Part shown: in pieces, positions 23,172 to 33,899 of the stretch | Position numbering within the stretch: the stretch's first letter is position 1 | How the letters are laid out: each line of letters starts with the position of its first letter | Source of the DNA: Dioscorea cayenensis subsp. rotundata | Taxonomy: Eukaryota > Streptophyta > Magnoliopsida > Dioscoreales > Dioscoreaceae | DNA length: 64,000 bases | Direction: 5' to 3' | Assembly: GCF_009730915.1 (NCBI RefSeq) | Contig: NC_052474.1 | Coordinates: 20,557,501 to 20,621,500 of the forward strand | Position numbers and translations under genes: made by a program | The notes under the pieces: model-generated | Told to the model about the DNA's origin: nothing | Seen by the model: the letters and a program-made list of their open reading frames with translations, nothing else | Databases searched by the model: none

Positions 23172-23605
23172 TGTTATACCTAAAATATTAACAATTTCCG
23201 CTGTACCAACCATCAACTTTAATCAATCAATTTGTTAAACAGGTGCAAAATCTGGTGTCCGCATTGATTGAAATTAAAATAATGGTCATGGTGAATCATT
23301 TCATAAAGGGTCAATAGTTGAAGCTCAACAGACAACTATGAATGAAAAGGAGGGTGAGAAATTAGAGAGAGAAGTTGTGAGTGTAGCAAAAAAGGCATTT
23401 TTAGAGTTAGTTTATTCACCCAATACAAAGAGAGTATTCATTGGCTAAAAGTTGTAATTCATCGAAATTTTCTCATACTTATCAAATTTTTCATTGTCCG
23501 TACTAACCCTCAATTATTTAGAGGGTTTTTCCAATGAATATCTTTATGTCATTATCTCTTCAATATTATTACTTATTTTGATGCATCATGCCATATTCGT
23601 CTACA
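23172..23605 (+). repeat. 5' LTR of third copia element
   Basis: It begins TGTTATACC and ends GTCTACA. Shared landmarks with the 3' LTR: ATTGAAATTAAAATAATGG, AGTTGAAGCTCA, GGGTGAGAAATTAGAGAGAG, GTTTATTC and TTTAGAGGGTTTTTC. Confidence 0.82.
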
Positions 23606-25050
23606 TTTAGAACAACAAGTGGTAATGAGTTGATTTAAAAGTGCATATATATCTATTTATCGATGAGCACTAAGTGAATTCCACATCAAAATAAGTTAGA
23701 TTGTTATTCACCCTTTGAAAGACTCAATATTGTTCTTAAACAATTTAATAAATAATGGCGCGAAAATTAAGATTACTGAAAATCAAGCGTGGTAATTTTA
23801 GCAATCACCGTGAAAGTTAAAGATAAAATATGTACCTTAAGAAAGGACATTACGCCTTCAATCGAAAGGCCGCTGAGTCGTAAAGACAAAGTTTAATGAG
23901 ATGGACAAGAACGGCTTGTCAATCTTCATCCTGCCTGTTAATGAAGTTCATCAAGCAAAGTTAAAGTTGAAGACTACAGCGTGAGTATCTGGGATCAATT
24001 ACCTGTCAGACGAGGTCGTCATCCACAAGAACAAAATTTTCTCTTTAAGAGAAGTTAATTTCTTTATACTTCTTATGTATAGCTGAATCTAATCTGTTGG
24101 ACGAGCATAAGAACACCAACACTCTATTTTCTCTAACTCACACTGGCTGGGACATAAGTAATGACGCCGTAAAAGAACGATGAAATTCTACCCAAAAAAG
24201 TTCACCAGATTCATATGATCAACTGGTCATCAACTTAACAACAATATCCTTATGCAATCTAGTTTTTGATAACATTACTTGATTGCTATTTGGATTTTCA
24301 ATTGAGTAGCGCAGCAATGTAAGGCGGGAAGAACAAGTTTATGCCAAGTCACAATAAGCGGAGGCTTTGGCCAGGTGGAGAGATGAAGCAAGACCAACGA
24401 TGCAGAATGGCTAACGGTGGAAGCTACAATCATGTGTGGTAGATCAAAGTCGAGTGAATGTACAAGATTTTCAAGCGGTTACCCTGCGTGTGAAAGGTCA
24501 CTTAAAGAAGCGATTGTTGGAGTCTCATTACGACAGACTCCACTATGCGCATGAGAATGTTGCAAACACCTCCAAATGAAGGAGGGCCATGCGATGTGAG
24601 CGACAACTACAACAAATAAAAGATTTGTGATGCCATGGCTTCTTCATACAATGTAACCACTTTCACACGACCTACTCCGAAAAGAACAATGGTTCCATCA
24701 CTGTGAAACTTCTCTGAGGATGCGTGTATAGCTCGATGATCGAAAGCCTTGAAGATCATTGAGCATTGGCATCATCAAACATAAAATGTGTGATGGGATG
24801 AGCTGGAACCATGCAAGATGTCCGACATGTGGAGGGGCCTCAAGAAGAAATTTGTTGTTTATAAGACAACTTGATAATCTTAGTTGCAAAATTATGAGTG
24901 CAGACAAAATCATAAATGTGATTCGAGAATCGCCCTGTACGCATGAAGAGAAAGATAGCTGAAATTTATACATGTTAAAGGGAGAAACTTTGCAAGAGGG
25001 AGAAAGCTTCACGACACAAGTAGCCCGAAGAAAATGCACAAACCGACATG
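23606..25050 (+). pseudogene. Degenerate gag region of third copia element
   Basis: No open frame survives. By position this is gag and protease. Possible relics are scattered (for example LSDEVVIHKNK near 24010-24045). The GAG-pre-integrase motif HLGHMSVARRI begins at about 25050. The assignment rests on location between the LTR and integrase more than on similarity. Confidence 0.55.
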
Positions 25051-27760
25051 GCACACTTGGACATATGTCAGTAGCAAGAAGAATATTCTTGCATGAGAGA
25101 TCTATCAGTCTCTAAAGTATCACTACCCTTTGTAGAACATTACATTATGAGCAAGCAGCATTGACTGAACTACAACACATCTAATTCTAGAAGCAAAAGC
25201 AATTCTAGTGGTTCACTCGATGATGTGGCAAGCACCAGTTACATCTCTGGGAAAAGGAAATTACTTTGTATCATTTATTAACGACTATTTTAGGAGATGT
25301 TGGGTGTATCCTATTAAGAGGAAGGCAGATGTGTTTCAAGTCTTCAAATTTTATAAAGACGCTGGTGTAACATGAATATGATGAGAAGATCAAGTGCTTT
25401 GAGGAATGATAATGAAGGAGAGATACACTGTAAAAGATTTTTGATGAATTATGCAACATGAAGGCATCAAAAGGAAGTTCACTATAGCTACACTCCTTAA
25501 CAAAATGGAGTGGCGAGTCGGATGAATAAGACTACATTGGAAAAGAATAAGAGCTTTGATGGGGCTGCAGGTGCTTAAACAAGAAGTTGGGCATAGCGAG
25601 TTAGCAACCGCTTGTTATGTGGTAAATCGAGCTCCATCAATTAAAATCGACTTGAAAACACTGATGGAGATATGGACTGGTAAGATAGTTAACTATTCAA
25701 CCTTCATATATTTTGCAAGTATTGTGTATGTAATGTACAATATCGAAGAAACTATAATGCTGGATCCAAAATCCATAAAATGTATGTTCTTAAGATATGT
25801 TGATGGAGTTAAAGGATACCGCCTATGGGATCCCACTGCCCATAAGATTCTAGTAGCAGGGGATGTTATCTTCATAGAAGACAAAAGAACAAGAGCAAGC
25901 GATGGTGAGCGACCTTCAAAAAGAAAGCACATATTCTGACAACGAGACGGGTAGAAATTGAAGCTATACGAGCACGAGATACAAGAGCCAGCTGAATATG
26001 AAGTTCTAGAAGTTTGGTGGTCAACTCGTACAAGAAAGACACCAAGTTGGCATTCTAAGTATATTATGGTGGTTAACATAGGCATCGTCTTCTAAAGTGA
26101 GGATGGAAAGTCATTAACTCTTCAAGAAGCACTAAGGAAATCAGATCCATCTCAGTGGATGATAGCAATGGAAGAAAAAATTGAAACTATTCATAAAAAA
26201 ATAGGGACATAGAAACTCATGTCATTACCATAAGGGCGAAAAGCTATTGGTAAACAAATGGAGTCTATAAGATCAAGCGCAATATTGATGATTAAGTAGA
26301 TCGTTATCGTCACTAGATTTGTGGCAAAAAGGATATGCTCGGAAGGAAGGAATTGACTTCAACGAAATATTTTTTCACATGTGGTTCGACTCACAACAAT
26401 CCGAGTAGTCTTGACTATGTGTGCTACATTCGACTTGCAGCTTGAGCAGTTAGATGTCAAAAACTGTATTTATTGATAGAGATCTTGAACAAGAAATTTA
26501 TATGCACCAACTAGAAGGATTTGAAAAAGGTAAAGAGAACTTGGTTTTGCATGTTGAACAAATCTTTGTATGATCTAGCAGCGCCAAGATGTTGGTACAA
26601 GAGATTTGATTCCTCACATCATGAGCCTCTGGATATGGCGGATTCAATACAAAACCCTTGTGCATATGTTAAGAGGTTTGAAGAAGAAGATTTTTGTCTT
26701 CTTGATGTCGATAGTTGACGACATGTTGGTAGCAGGCCTTAACAAAAATCGTATGAAGGAGTTGAAGGCACAATTGGCTAGGGGAGTTTGAAATGAAGGA
26801 CTTAGGACCAGCAAACAAGATTCTAGGGATGTAAATTCACCAAGACAGAAGTTTTCTCAAAAGACTTATCTTAAGAAGATATTGCAGCGTTTCAACCTGT
26901 AAGACTGTGAGCCAATTTCTACCCCACTTCCTAATTTTAAGTTATCCCTCAAGTATGTGTCCTAGCAGTTGAAAAAAGAGATAATGGAGATGTCTCAAGT
27001 CACAGTATGCATCGCCGGTGAGTGGAAAGCCTAATGTTCGCCATGATATATACAAGCACGGACATCGCATTACGCAAAAGAGGGAGTCGTAAGTCGAGTA
27101 CATAGCCCAATTCTAGTCTAGAGTATTGGAATGTTGTTAAGAGGATTCATATATGCAAAAGAGAACCTCAATTGTTGCATTATGTTATGGGGGATCAGAC
27201 TTTATTAATTAGAATGTTGTTAAGAGGATTCTCAGATGTGTAAAGGGAACCTCAATTATTGTATTATGTTATGGGGGATCAGACTTTATTATCAATGGAT
27301 ATGTTGATGCTGATTATGAAGGTGATCTTGATAAAAGTAAATCCACTACTGGATATGTGTTCACACTAGTAGGAGCTGTGAGCTGGGTTTCAAAACTGCA
27401 GTTGGTCGTGACTACCTCAACGATAGAAGCAAAGTATTTGGCAGCTACACAAGCCAGCAAATTAAAAAGCAATGCGGTTGAAGATGTCGTTGGAAGAACT
27501 CGGGCACAAATAAGAGAACATTACTTTATGTTATGATAACCAGAGTGCATTGCATCTTGCAAGGAATCCAACATTTTATTCAAAGACACAACATATTAAA
27601 GTTAAGTACCACTTTGTTCGTGAGAAAGTGGAAGAAGGTACAGTGGACATGCAAAAGATTTATACCAAGGACAGTCTAAAAGACTTTATGACCAAAGCAA
27701 CCAACGCTGACAGATTTATATGGTGTCGATTCTATCTCTTGTAGTTTGACAAAAACGTAA
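25050..27760 (+). pseudogene. Degenerate pol (integrase, RT, RNase H) of third copia element
   Basis: Pieces in order, with frameshifts and stops between them: HLGHMSVARRIFLHERSISL (about 25050); the integrase core INDYFRRCWVYPIKRKADVF (about 25278); NGVASRMNKTTLEKNKS (about 25505) and the open piece 25556-25939 ending LWDPTAHKILVAGDVIFIED; RT with LRKSDPSQWMIAMEEKIETI (about 26132), the catalytic box IVDDMLVAG (26709-26735) and YLKKILQRFNL (about 26867); and RNase H with DADYEGDLDKSKSTTGYVFT (about 27308), DNQSALHLARNPTFYSKTQH (about 27537) and DSLKDFMTKATNADRF. The copia order is intact but nothing is translatable. An 83 bp tandem duplication sits at 27130-27295. Confidence 0.88.
27130..27295 (+). 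repeat. 83 bp tandem duplication inside pol remnant
   Basis: AATGTTGTTAAGAGGATTC ... GGGGGATCAGACTTTATTA occurs twice (starting 27130 and 27213) with a few substitutions, so it is a post-insertion duplication. The period of 83 is not a multiple of 3 and adds a frameshift. Confidence 0.85.
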
Positions 27761-27837
27761 GCAACATCGAATGACAAGGTAGAAAGAATGGTGTGAAGAT
27801 CTGATTGTCTTTCAATCAAATCTTCAAGTGGGAGAAT

Positions 27838-28321
27838 TGTTAGCCGAAACAATGGCTTACCAACTCCTCATTAAACCATCAGCTTTAACTTAATCCATTT
27901 GCTCAAACAATAGTGCAAATTAACGGTGCCCATTGATTGGAATTAAAATAATGGCTAGGTTGATGAATCAATGGCCTATAAAAGGGTCATTAGTTGAAGC
28001 TCATTTATACACAATCATGTGAATGAAAAAGTGAGGGTGAGGAAATTAGAGAGAGGAAAAAGAAGAGTGAGAAGTGTAAGAAAATATTTTTTGAGAGATA
28101 GTTTATTCTCCTAGTATATGAGAGAAAACTGATTTTTTTTATTATTATTAGAGAGTTTGTAACTCATGAAATTTTCTCACTAATTAGTAAATTCTTCTAT
28201 CTTTACTTGTGGTTTTTACCCTAATTATTCAGGGGTTTTTCATGTAATACCTTTGTATCATTTATCTTTCGGTATTATTTTTCATTTATTTTACAGCGGT
28301 ACTGCTATATTTGGTCCTACA
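27838..28321 (+). repeat. 3' LTR of third copia element
   Basis: 484 bp, TGTTAGCCGAAAC to GGTCCTACA, following the purine-rich AAGTGGGAGAAT. A poly-T/ATT expansion near 28132-28150 explains part of the length difference from the 5' LTR. Confidence 0.85.
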
Positions 28322-31031
28322 TTTTATAATATTTTTTATTGATTCCTACAAATATTCATCGAGATTTTTAAAAATATTTAGTTAGTTGACATGATATGTG
28401 AAGATGAATTGTGATAGTTTTGAGTGATTTTGGAGATTGTCACTTTCCCTTTTTTATTAATAAATGTGACAATTTGGTTGATTTTTTTTTTGTTAATAAA
28501 ATGGAAAAATTACTTGTCTCAAACAATGTTGTGAAGGAGAATTATCTCTTAATCTTTCATTTATCAAGAGGAGTTACTATCTTTATACGTGAAAGTGATG
28601 TTTTTATATATGGTGTATGATTATTAATTTTATTAATATGGATTTTAATTTTAACTATTTGCTTGGAAGAGTGTTTTTGATACAATTTTTACAACTTTAT
28701 GGCATGCATGCATTAACCTTGATAGCATTCAAATAACAAATTTTGAAGAATATATGTAACATCAATTAAAGCTTGAATAATTGAAATTTCACTGTTTTAA
28801 AATCTTGCCCACCAGGATAAAAGGAATTGATTTCCTCAGTTTAAAAACTATAGGATTTTAAGGAAAAAATAATATATAAGAAAAATAAAACTGAAAAACT
28901 ATAAGACATGAGGAGAGATTATTGAGTTATGCATTTCGAAAATTTCTAATTATCTTAGATATGTCAAATAAAAAATTATTAGTATTATAAATAAAATTTT
29001 ATAATGAAATTTTCAAATATATATATATATATATATAGGTTTTTAGCCTACTAGTTTTTTAAGAATCACAAGTGTTAAACCAATTATTTTGAGTGAAATG
29101 CATGTCAAGAGTTTTATCAAAGGAAGATCTCTTCTGATGATTGTAGCATACATATACAAAATTTAAATAAGAAAATATTTATCGCTTAACCAATTCTATT
29201 GGCATATTTATATATAACCAGTAAAAAGCATGCAATTGTGACCGAGTAGTGGCTCCAAATTTAAACTCTCAAAATAAATAAAAAATGACTTTCATTAGAC
29301 TGATTAATATATGATCAAACTTACCACATAAATGAGGGAAATGTATAGCCACACATCCAATTTATATTTATGTGACTTCTAAATAACTTTTTGTCCTTCC
29401 AAATAGGGGAAAAATACAAATTTAATTAGACTAAATTAATTATCCTATTTCCTCAACCACCTTTTGCCACCTCATGGTAGAACCACATGCCTCAAGGCAA
29501 TAAAAGCAAAGATATCTACAAGAGATAGCTTAGATTTCTTTGGATGAAAGTTTCAACCTAAGCATAAAAAGTATTAAAAACCCCACCCAGCTATGCTAAT
29601 GTACAATGAGATCATATCAAAGGTTAGGAGGCATAGGCATAAATGATCCACTAACATCACATGCAACCCCTAAAAAGTGAATGTAATTTGAGAGGGTCAA
29701 AATAATTTATCATAGGTCCATTGACTAAAAGGATCTTTCTTTAATGCAAATGGTTCACTTTCCTAAGAAAAAAATAAGGATCATGATTCAACAACATGCA
29801 CATGCAATTTAAAAAATTCAAAGTTGCTGTTTTCATGAGAAAAAGCAAGAGATGATCAACTTTCACAAACAGCACAAAAAACAAGAAATAACAATATTAG
29901 CTAATTAAAGACATTTTTCATGTCACTGGGAATGAAAAATAGTATCAGCTAGTACTTCATAGTTCATACCTACCTGCTATTACAACCCATTACTTAGAAA
30001 AGTTCATATATATATAAGTGATCATCATCATTCCTTAGAACAGTACACATAGAAATGCATTAAAGTTCAGAAAAAAGTAGTAGTCCATGAGATAAAGAAA
30101 AGAAAGAAAGGAGGAGAGAGACAGAGAAAGAGCTCTTGAACTTAACCATGGTGTGGTTGGAGAGAGAGTGAGAGAGAGAGAGAGAGAGAAGGGGGGACCC
30201 AAGAAACAAAAAAATATCTCCCTGGAGTCCATAGGAAACATTCCCTAATGGCCTTGGAGCTCCATGGCCATCCATGGAGCTCAACTAAAGTTAGAGACAT
30301 GAAAGTAGAGCTAGAAGCCAAAAATAAGCAAAAGCTCATATATGTTAGTGAGAAGCTAAGACTCCCCTTGAAGCCTTAACTCACATGAATGCATAAACAA
30401 AGAACAAAAGAAAAGTGGCAGGGGGGGTTAGTGTTCATCTTACCTTTTGCCATAAGGTAAGCTAAGAAGTGAGTGGTGCTTGGTCAGTAATGGTTGTTGA
30501 TTCAATGTCAGTGCCAACCATAGGCATTTAGGGTTAGATATCACAAGAGTAGCTAAGAATGAAGATATTATAGCAAAAAGATTAAAAGAAGTCAAATCTT
30601 GCAGAATGGAGTACTGTAATAGTTCACTCATTGTGCAAGTGTAGATTGATTATTTGTCTTTTTTTTATGTCTTTTAAGTTGTTCAAGTTGAGATAATTAG
30701 GGTTTGTTAGTGTGGTTTGAAGTTGGCACAACAATGGCCAAAGGTGGTGATATGTGTGTGTCTTGTTGGAAAGAAAGCTAACAAAGCTTTCAAGTTTAGG
30801 TGTTGGATGGTGTGTTTAAACCCTAGTTAAGCCCTAACCCAAGGGTTTAACCAGAGAAGATAAAGTTACCCAACAATGCATGCATGCATGAGTTGCATAT
30901 ATTTAAATCTCTTAGCCCTTGTTGGACTAAACTTGGAAAGAAGGAAGGAAAGAAGGAAGACCAGCTCTTCTTCTTCTCCTTCTTCTTCCTCACATGATGC
31001 TGTTAGATAGGGAGATGAACAAGGACGCAGT

Positions 31032-31073
<42 letters not shown>

Positions 31074-31087
31074 GAAGTTAACCATGG
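28322..31087. other. Spacer and 3' flank of the RRM gene
   Basis: No protein gene. There is a TA microsatellite at about 29017-29037 and GA tracts at 30160-30190 and 31038-31068. At 30254-30284 lies an almost perfect inverted repeat (TTGGAGCTCCATGG, 4 nt loop, CCATGGAGCTCAA). The 30000-31087 part may include the long CT-rich 3' untranslated region of the minus-strand RRM gene. I could not place its poly(A) site. Confidence 0.5.
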
Positions 31088-32328
31088 TTAAGCCAAGGGT
31101 TGCTCTGGTGCAGTTGATTGAGAGAAGTGTGAAGTGATGAGTCTGTAATGCTGATGAGCTGTTGGAGTTGCCAGAGTTGGAGCTGCAGGGAGTGCCATTG
31201 TCATGCCTGTTTTATAGCATAACACACTGTTAACAATATTAGTACTTCAAATTGTAAATATATATCTTCATGCATGTATTTAACTAATTATCCACATTAA
31301 AAAAACATGTTAAACATTCAAAATTCAGAAGAAGAAAAGAAGAAGAGATGAAGATGAATGAAAGAATAATAAAAAGAAGAAATTAACCAACCTGGTTGTG
31401 CAGGAGTGGTAGGAGCAATGGTGGACATAGGACCTCCATAATGTTGAGCAAAACCGGTAACTCCGGTGGCCGATGCCATTGCTGAGTACTGGAACACTTG
31501 AGGATATTGAACACCATAGCTTTGGCCATGACCATAAGCTCCATTTCCTTGCCCAAACTGGAAATATGGATAGAATGCTGTTGCTCCAGTCACTAAACCA
31601 GTTGCTCCTCCATACATTGCTGGATACTGCCCAGTTGTTCCTCCATACACATTGTAGTAATTCTGTGTACATATATACAAGTGAATTATTCATATATATA
31701 TATATATATATATATAGTTTGAAGTATATATTAATGAATATTGTATGTATGAAGGTGTAATAAGTTCGATCATATTAATCATTTGAAGTATTTAAGATAA
31801 AAGAATGAGTGTTAATTAGTGTGAAGAGAATGAAATGAAAGTAATATTGTAACAGTTTGAAGAACAAACCGTGGGGTAAGTGTAATCTGGAGAGTATGTA
31901 GAGTACCTGAAATTAAAACGAAAACAAGTCATTAATGCAAAAATGCATGCACGTGTGGTGTTTGTGTACGTTTTTACCATACAAGTACCATGCATGCATG
32001 TCTTCCCAGATAAAACCATAAAACTAAAACCCTAACCCTAATTATACATGTGTATAATATACAGAGTTGGGAAGGAGAGAGAAAAAAGAGAAATAATGTT
32101 CACCACATGCATGGTGTTAATTAAGAACCCTAATTCCAAGAAAATAGGAACCTTAACCATAATTAAAGAAAACATCAAACTTTTATATATTTGGTTCTCA
32201 TTGATGATCATCTATCAAAAATAATAATTCTAAGACCCATTAATCCTAACCCTAATTGCATACTTACCACTTTGTCTTAACTCTTTAATTAGTACCCTAA
32301 ACCTAATCCTATATATATATATATAAAT

Positions 32329-32361
<33 letters not shown>

Positions 32362-32445
32362 AGAACACTAACCCTAATTCAGGTAGCTTTCCACCTCTAT
32401 CCAGGCTGTTTTATCAAAAAAACAAACACTAATCCTAAACCTAAT

Positions 32446-32504
<59 letters not shown>

Positions 32505-32910
32505 AAAGGCATGGATAGATGCATGCGCATCCAAAGAAGGCAGCTTTTTACTACATGAAGTAAAAGAAGAGTTGAACAAAGTGAACCCTGGAGAGAGAAT
32601 GCAGAGAGAGAGAGAGCCACGTGCAATGCATGTGCATGAAGCTCATGCAAGGTAAGAGGTTTAGCAGTAAAGCATACCCATAGACATTGTAGGGAATCCC
32701 TTGCTGGATGGCATAATGAGGGAAGGTGGCAGGTGATGGAAAAGCTGTTCCCATCCCACCATGTATTCCTCCTCCACTGTGAAAAGCCTTCATCCCCCTA
32801 AAGCTCCTATTCCCTCCTACATCCATCCATCCATCCATCAATCCCTCATTAAATTAATAATCCAACATTAATTAATTAATTAATCAAACTATTATTATCT
32901 TCACACATAC

Positions 32911-32953
<43 letters not shown>

Positions 32954-33491
32954 GAAGCTTTAGCATCATGTTTTAATAAAGAAGAATTACTTACCATGTT
33001 GAGGAGTAGTAGGTCTAGATCTTTGAACACCAAGTGAAGCAAGGTTGCAATTAGCTCTCCTTCCATCAATCACCGGCGCCGCATCGAAGCAAGCTCTCAT
33101 CGCCGCTTCCGGCTCTCGGAAAGTCACCTACATAAATAGATCTCAATCTCAATCTCAATCTCAATTCATTTCACACCAACAAACCAATAGATCTATACCA
33201 ATTCAAGATCTTGATGACTCAATTGGATCTTTCATTTTAAGAATTAAAACAAAAGCAGAGAGAGAGAGAGAGAGTAAAGATAATTAATTAATAAGTAATA
33301 GTACTCACAAATCCATATCCTTTGGATCTACCAGTGTTCTTGTCAGTGATGACCACTGCTTCCAAGATCTCCCCAAACTGCTCAAAGTACTTCTTCATGG
33401 TTTCTCTCTGAGTCTCCCATGCCAATCCCCCTACAAACACTTTGGTGTGAGTTGTGTCCCCAAACTGCCCTGCCATGTTTGCCCTTGTCAT
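31088..33491 (-). CDS. RRM RNA-binding protein (ARP1 / RBM24-38-like), 293 aa, six exons
   Basis: Likely a single-RRM RNA-binding protein of the plant ARP1/RBM24-38-like group; such proteins bind RNA in nucleus or cytoplasm and act in RNA processing or stability. Coding exons on the minus strand: 33491-33309, 33127-32995, 32816-32678, 31906-31870, 31662-31392 and 31206-31088, together 882 bp. All five introns have GT-AG ends and all phases match. The RRM occupies about residues 15-90. RNP2 is KVFVGGL (17-23). RNP1 is KGYGFVTF (57-64), split by intron 1. It is followed by [18 protein letters not shown] [15 protein letters not shown]. The C-terminal ~190 residues are rich in Gly, Tyr, Gln and Pro ([35 protein letters not shown]), a low-complexity tail typical of the group. 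The start is ATG at 33491; an in-frame ATG five codons on (MAGQFGD) is an equally plausible start. The 37 bp fourth exon is very short. The exact cellular target is unknown. Confidence 0.9.
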
Positions 33492-33850
33492 CCTCCTCCT
33501 CCTCCTCCTCCTCCTCCTCCTAATATAATATATATATATACAATCCCCTTCTCTAAATATATATATATATATATATTTATATATATGTCCAACTCCTCCA
33601 CTTCCTCTCTCTCTCTTGCTAAATATACATATATATATATATATATATGACTCTAGGCTAAAGAAGGTGAATAGAATTGGAAGGTGGTGAAGAGAAGAAG
33701 ATGTTGAAAGAGAAAGAGAAGAAGAAGAAGAAGAAGAAGAAGAAGAAGAAGGAAGAGGAGAAGGAGGAGGAGAAGAAGGAAGAGGAGGAAGGGAAGAAGG
33801 AAAAAAAGGGAGGGAAGGGGTTGGGAAAAGCAAAAGGTGAAGAAGAGGAC
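33492..33850 (-). promoter_or_regulatory. Microsatellite-packed 5' leader of the RRM gene
   Basis: Directly upstream of the start codon on the minus strand are ten GGA repeats (33493-33522), AT runs (33529-33540, 33557-33589, 33626-33648) and a long CTT/CTC tract (33700-33800). Leader extent is inferred from the TATA-like box upstream. The frame of the RRM protein stays open through this whole stretch up to 33896, which is a by-product of the repeats. Confidence 0.55.
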
Positions 33851-33856
33851 ATGTTG

Positions 33857-33866
33857 AATTATATAT
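33857..33866 (-). promoter_or_regulatory. TATA-like box of the RRM gene
   Basis: On the minus strand the sequence reads CATATATAATTC. With the usual ~30 bp spacing, transcription would start near 33830, in the CT-rich tract. This is a plausible core promoter, but TATA words are common in this AT-rich DNA. Confidence 0.4.
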
Positions 33867-33899
33867 GAATCCATGTAGGTCACTCTTAAGAGTCATTAT

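Larger units (their letters stand above)
23172..28321 (+). mobile_element. Old, complete but inactivated copia retrotransposon
   Basis: Both LTRs are present (23172-23605 and 27838-28321), with internal gag-pol remnants on the plus strand and a polypurine tract (AAGTGGGAGAAT) directly before the 3' LTR. A primer-site-like TGGTAATGAG lies at about 23621. The LTRs are clearly homologous but differ by many substitutions and by 50 bp in length, so the insertion is old. No convincing target duplication remains (CTCTT on the left, TTTTA on the right). Confidence 0.88.

Noticed and set aside
30100..30340. Possible microRNA precursor near the GAGCTC-containing hairpin
   Set aside because: No match to a plant miRNA I recognise and the surrounding arms do not pair over a precursor-length stem. 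Kept only as a hairpin finding.
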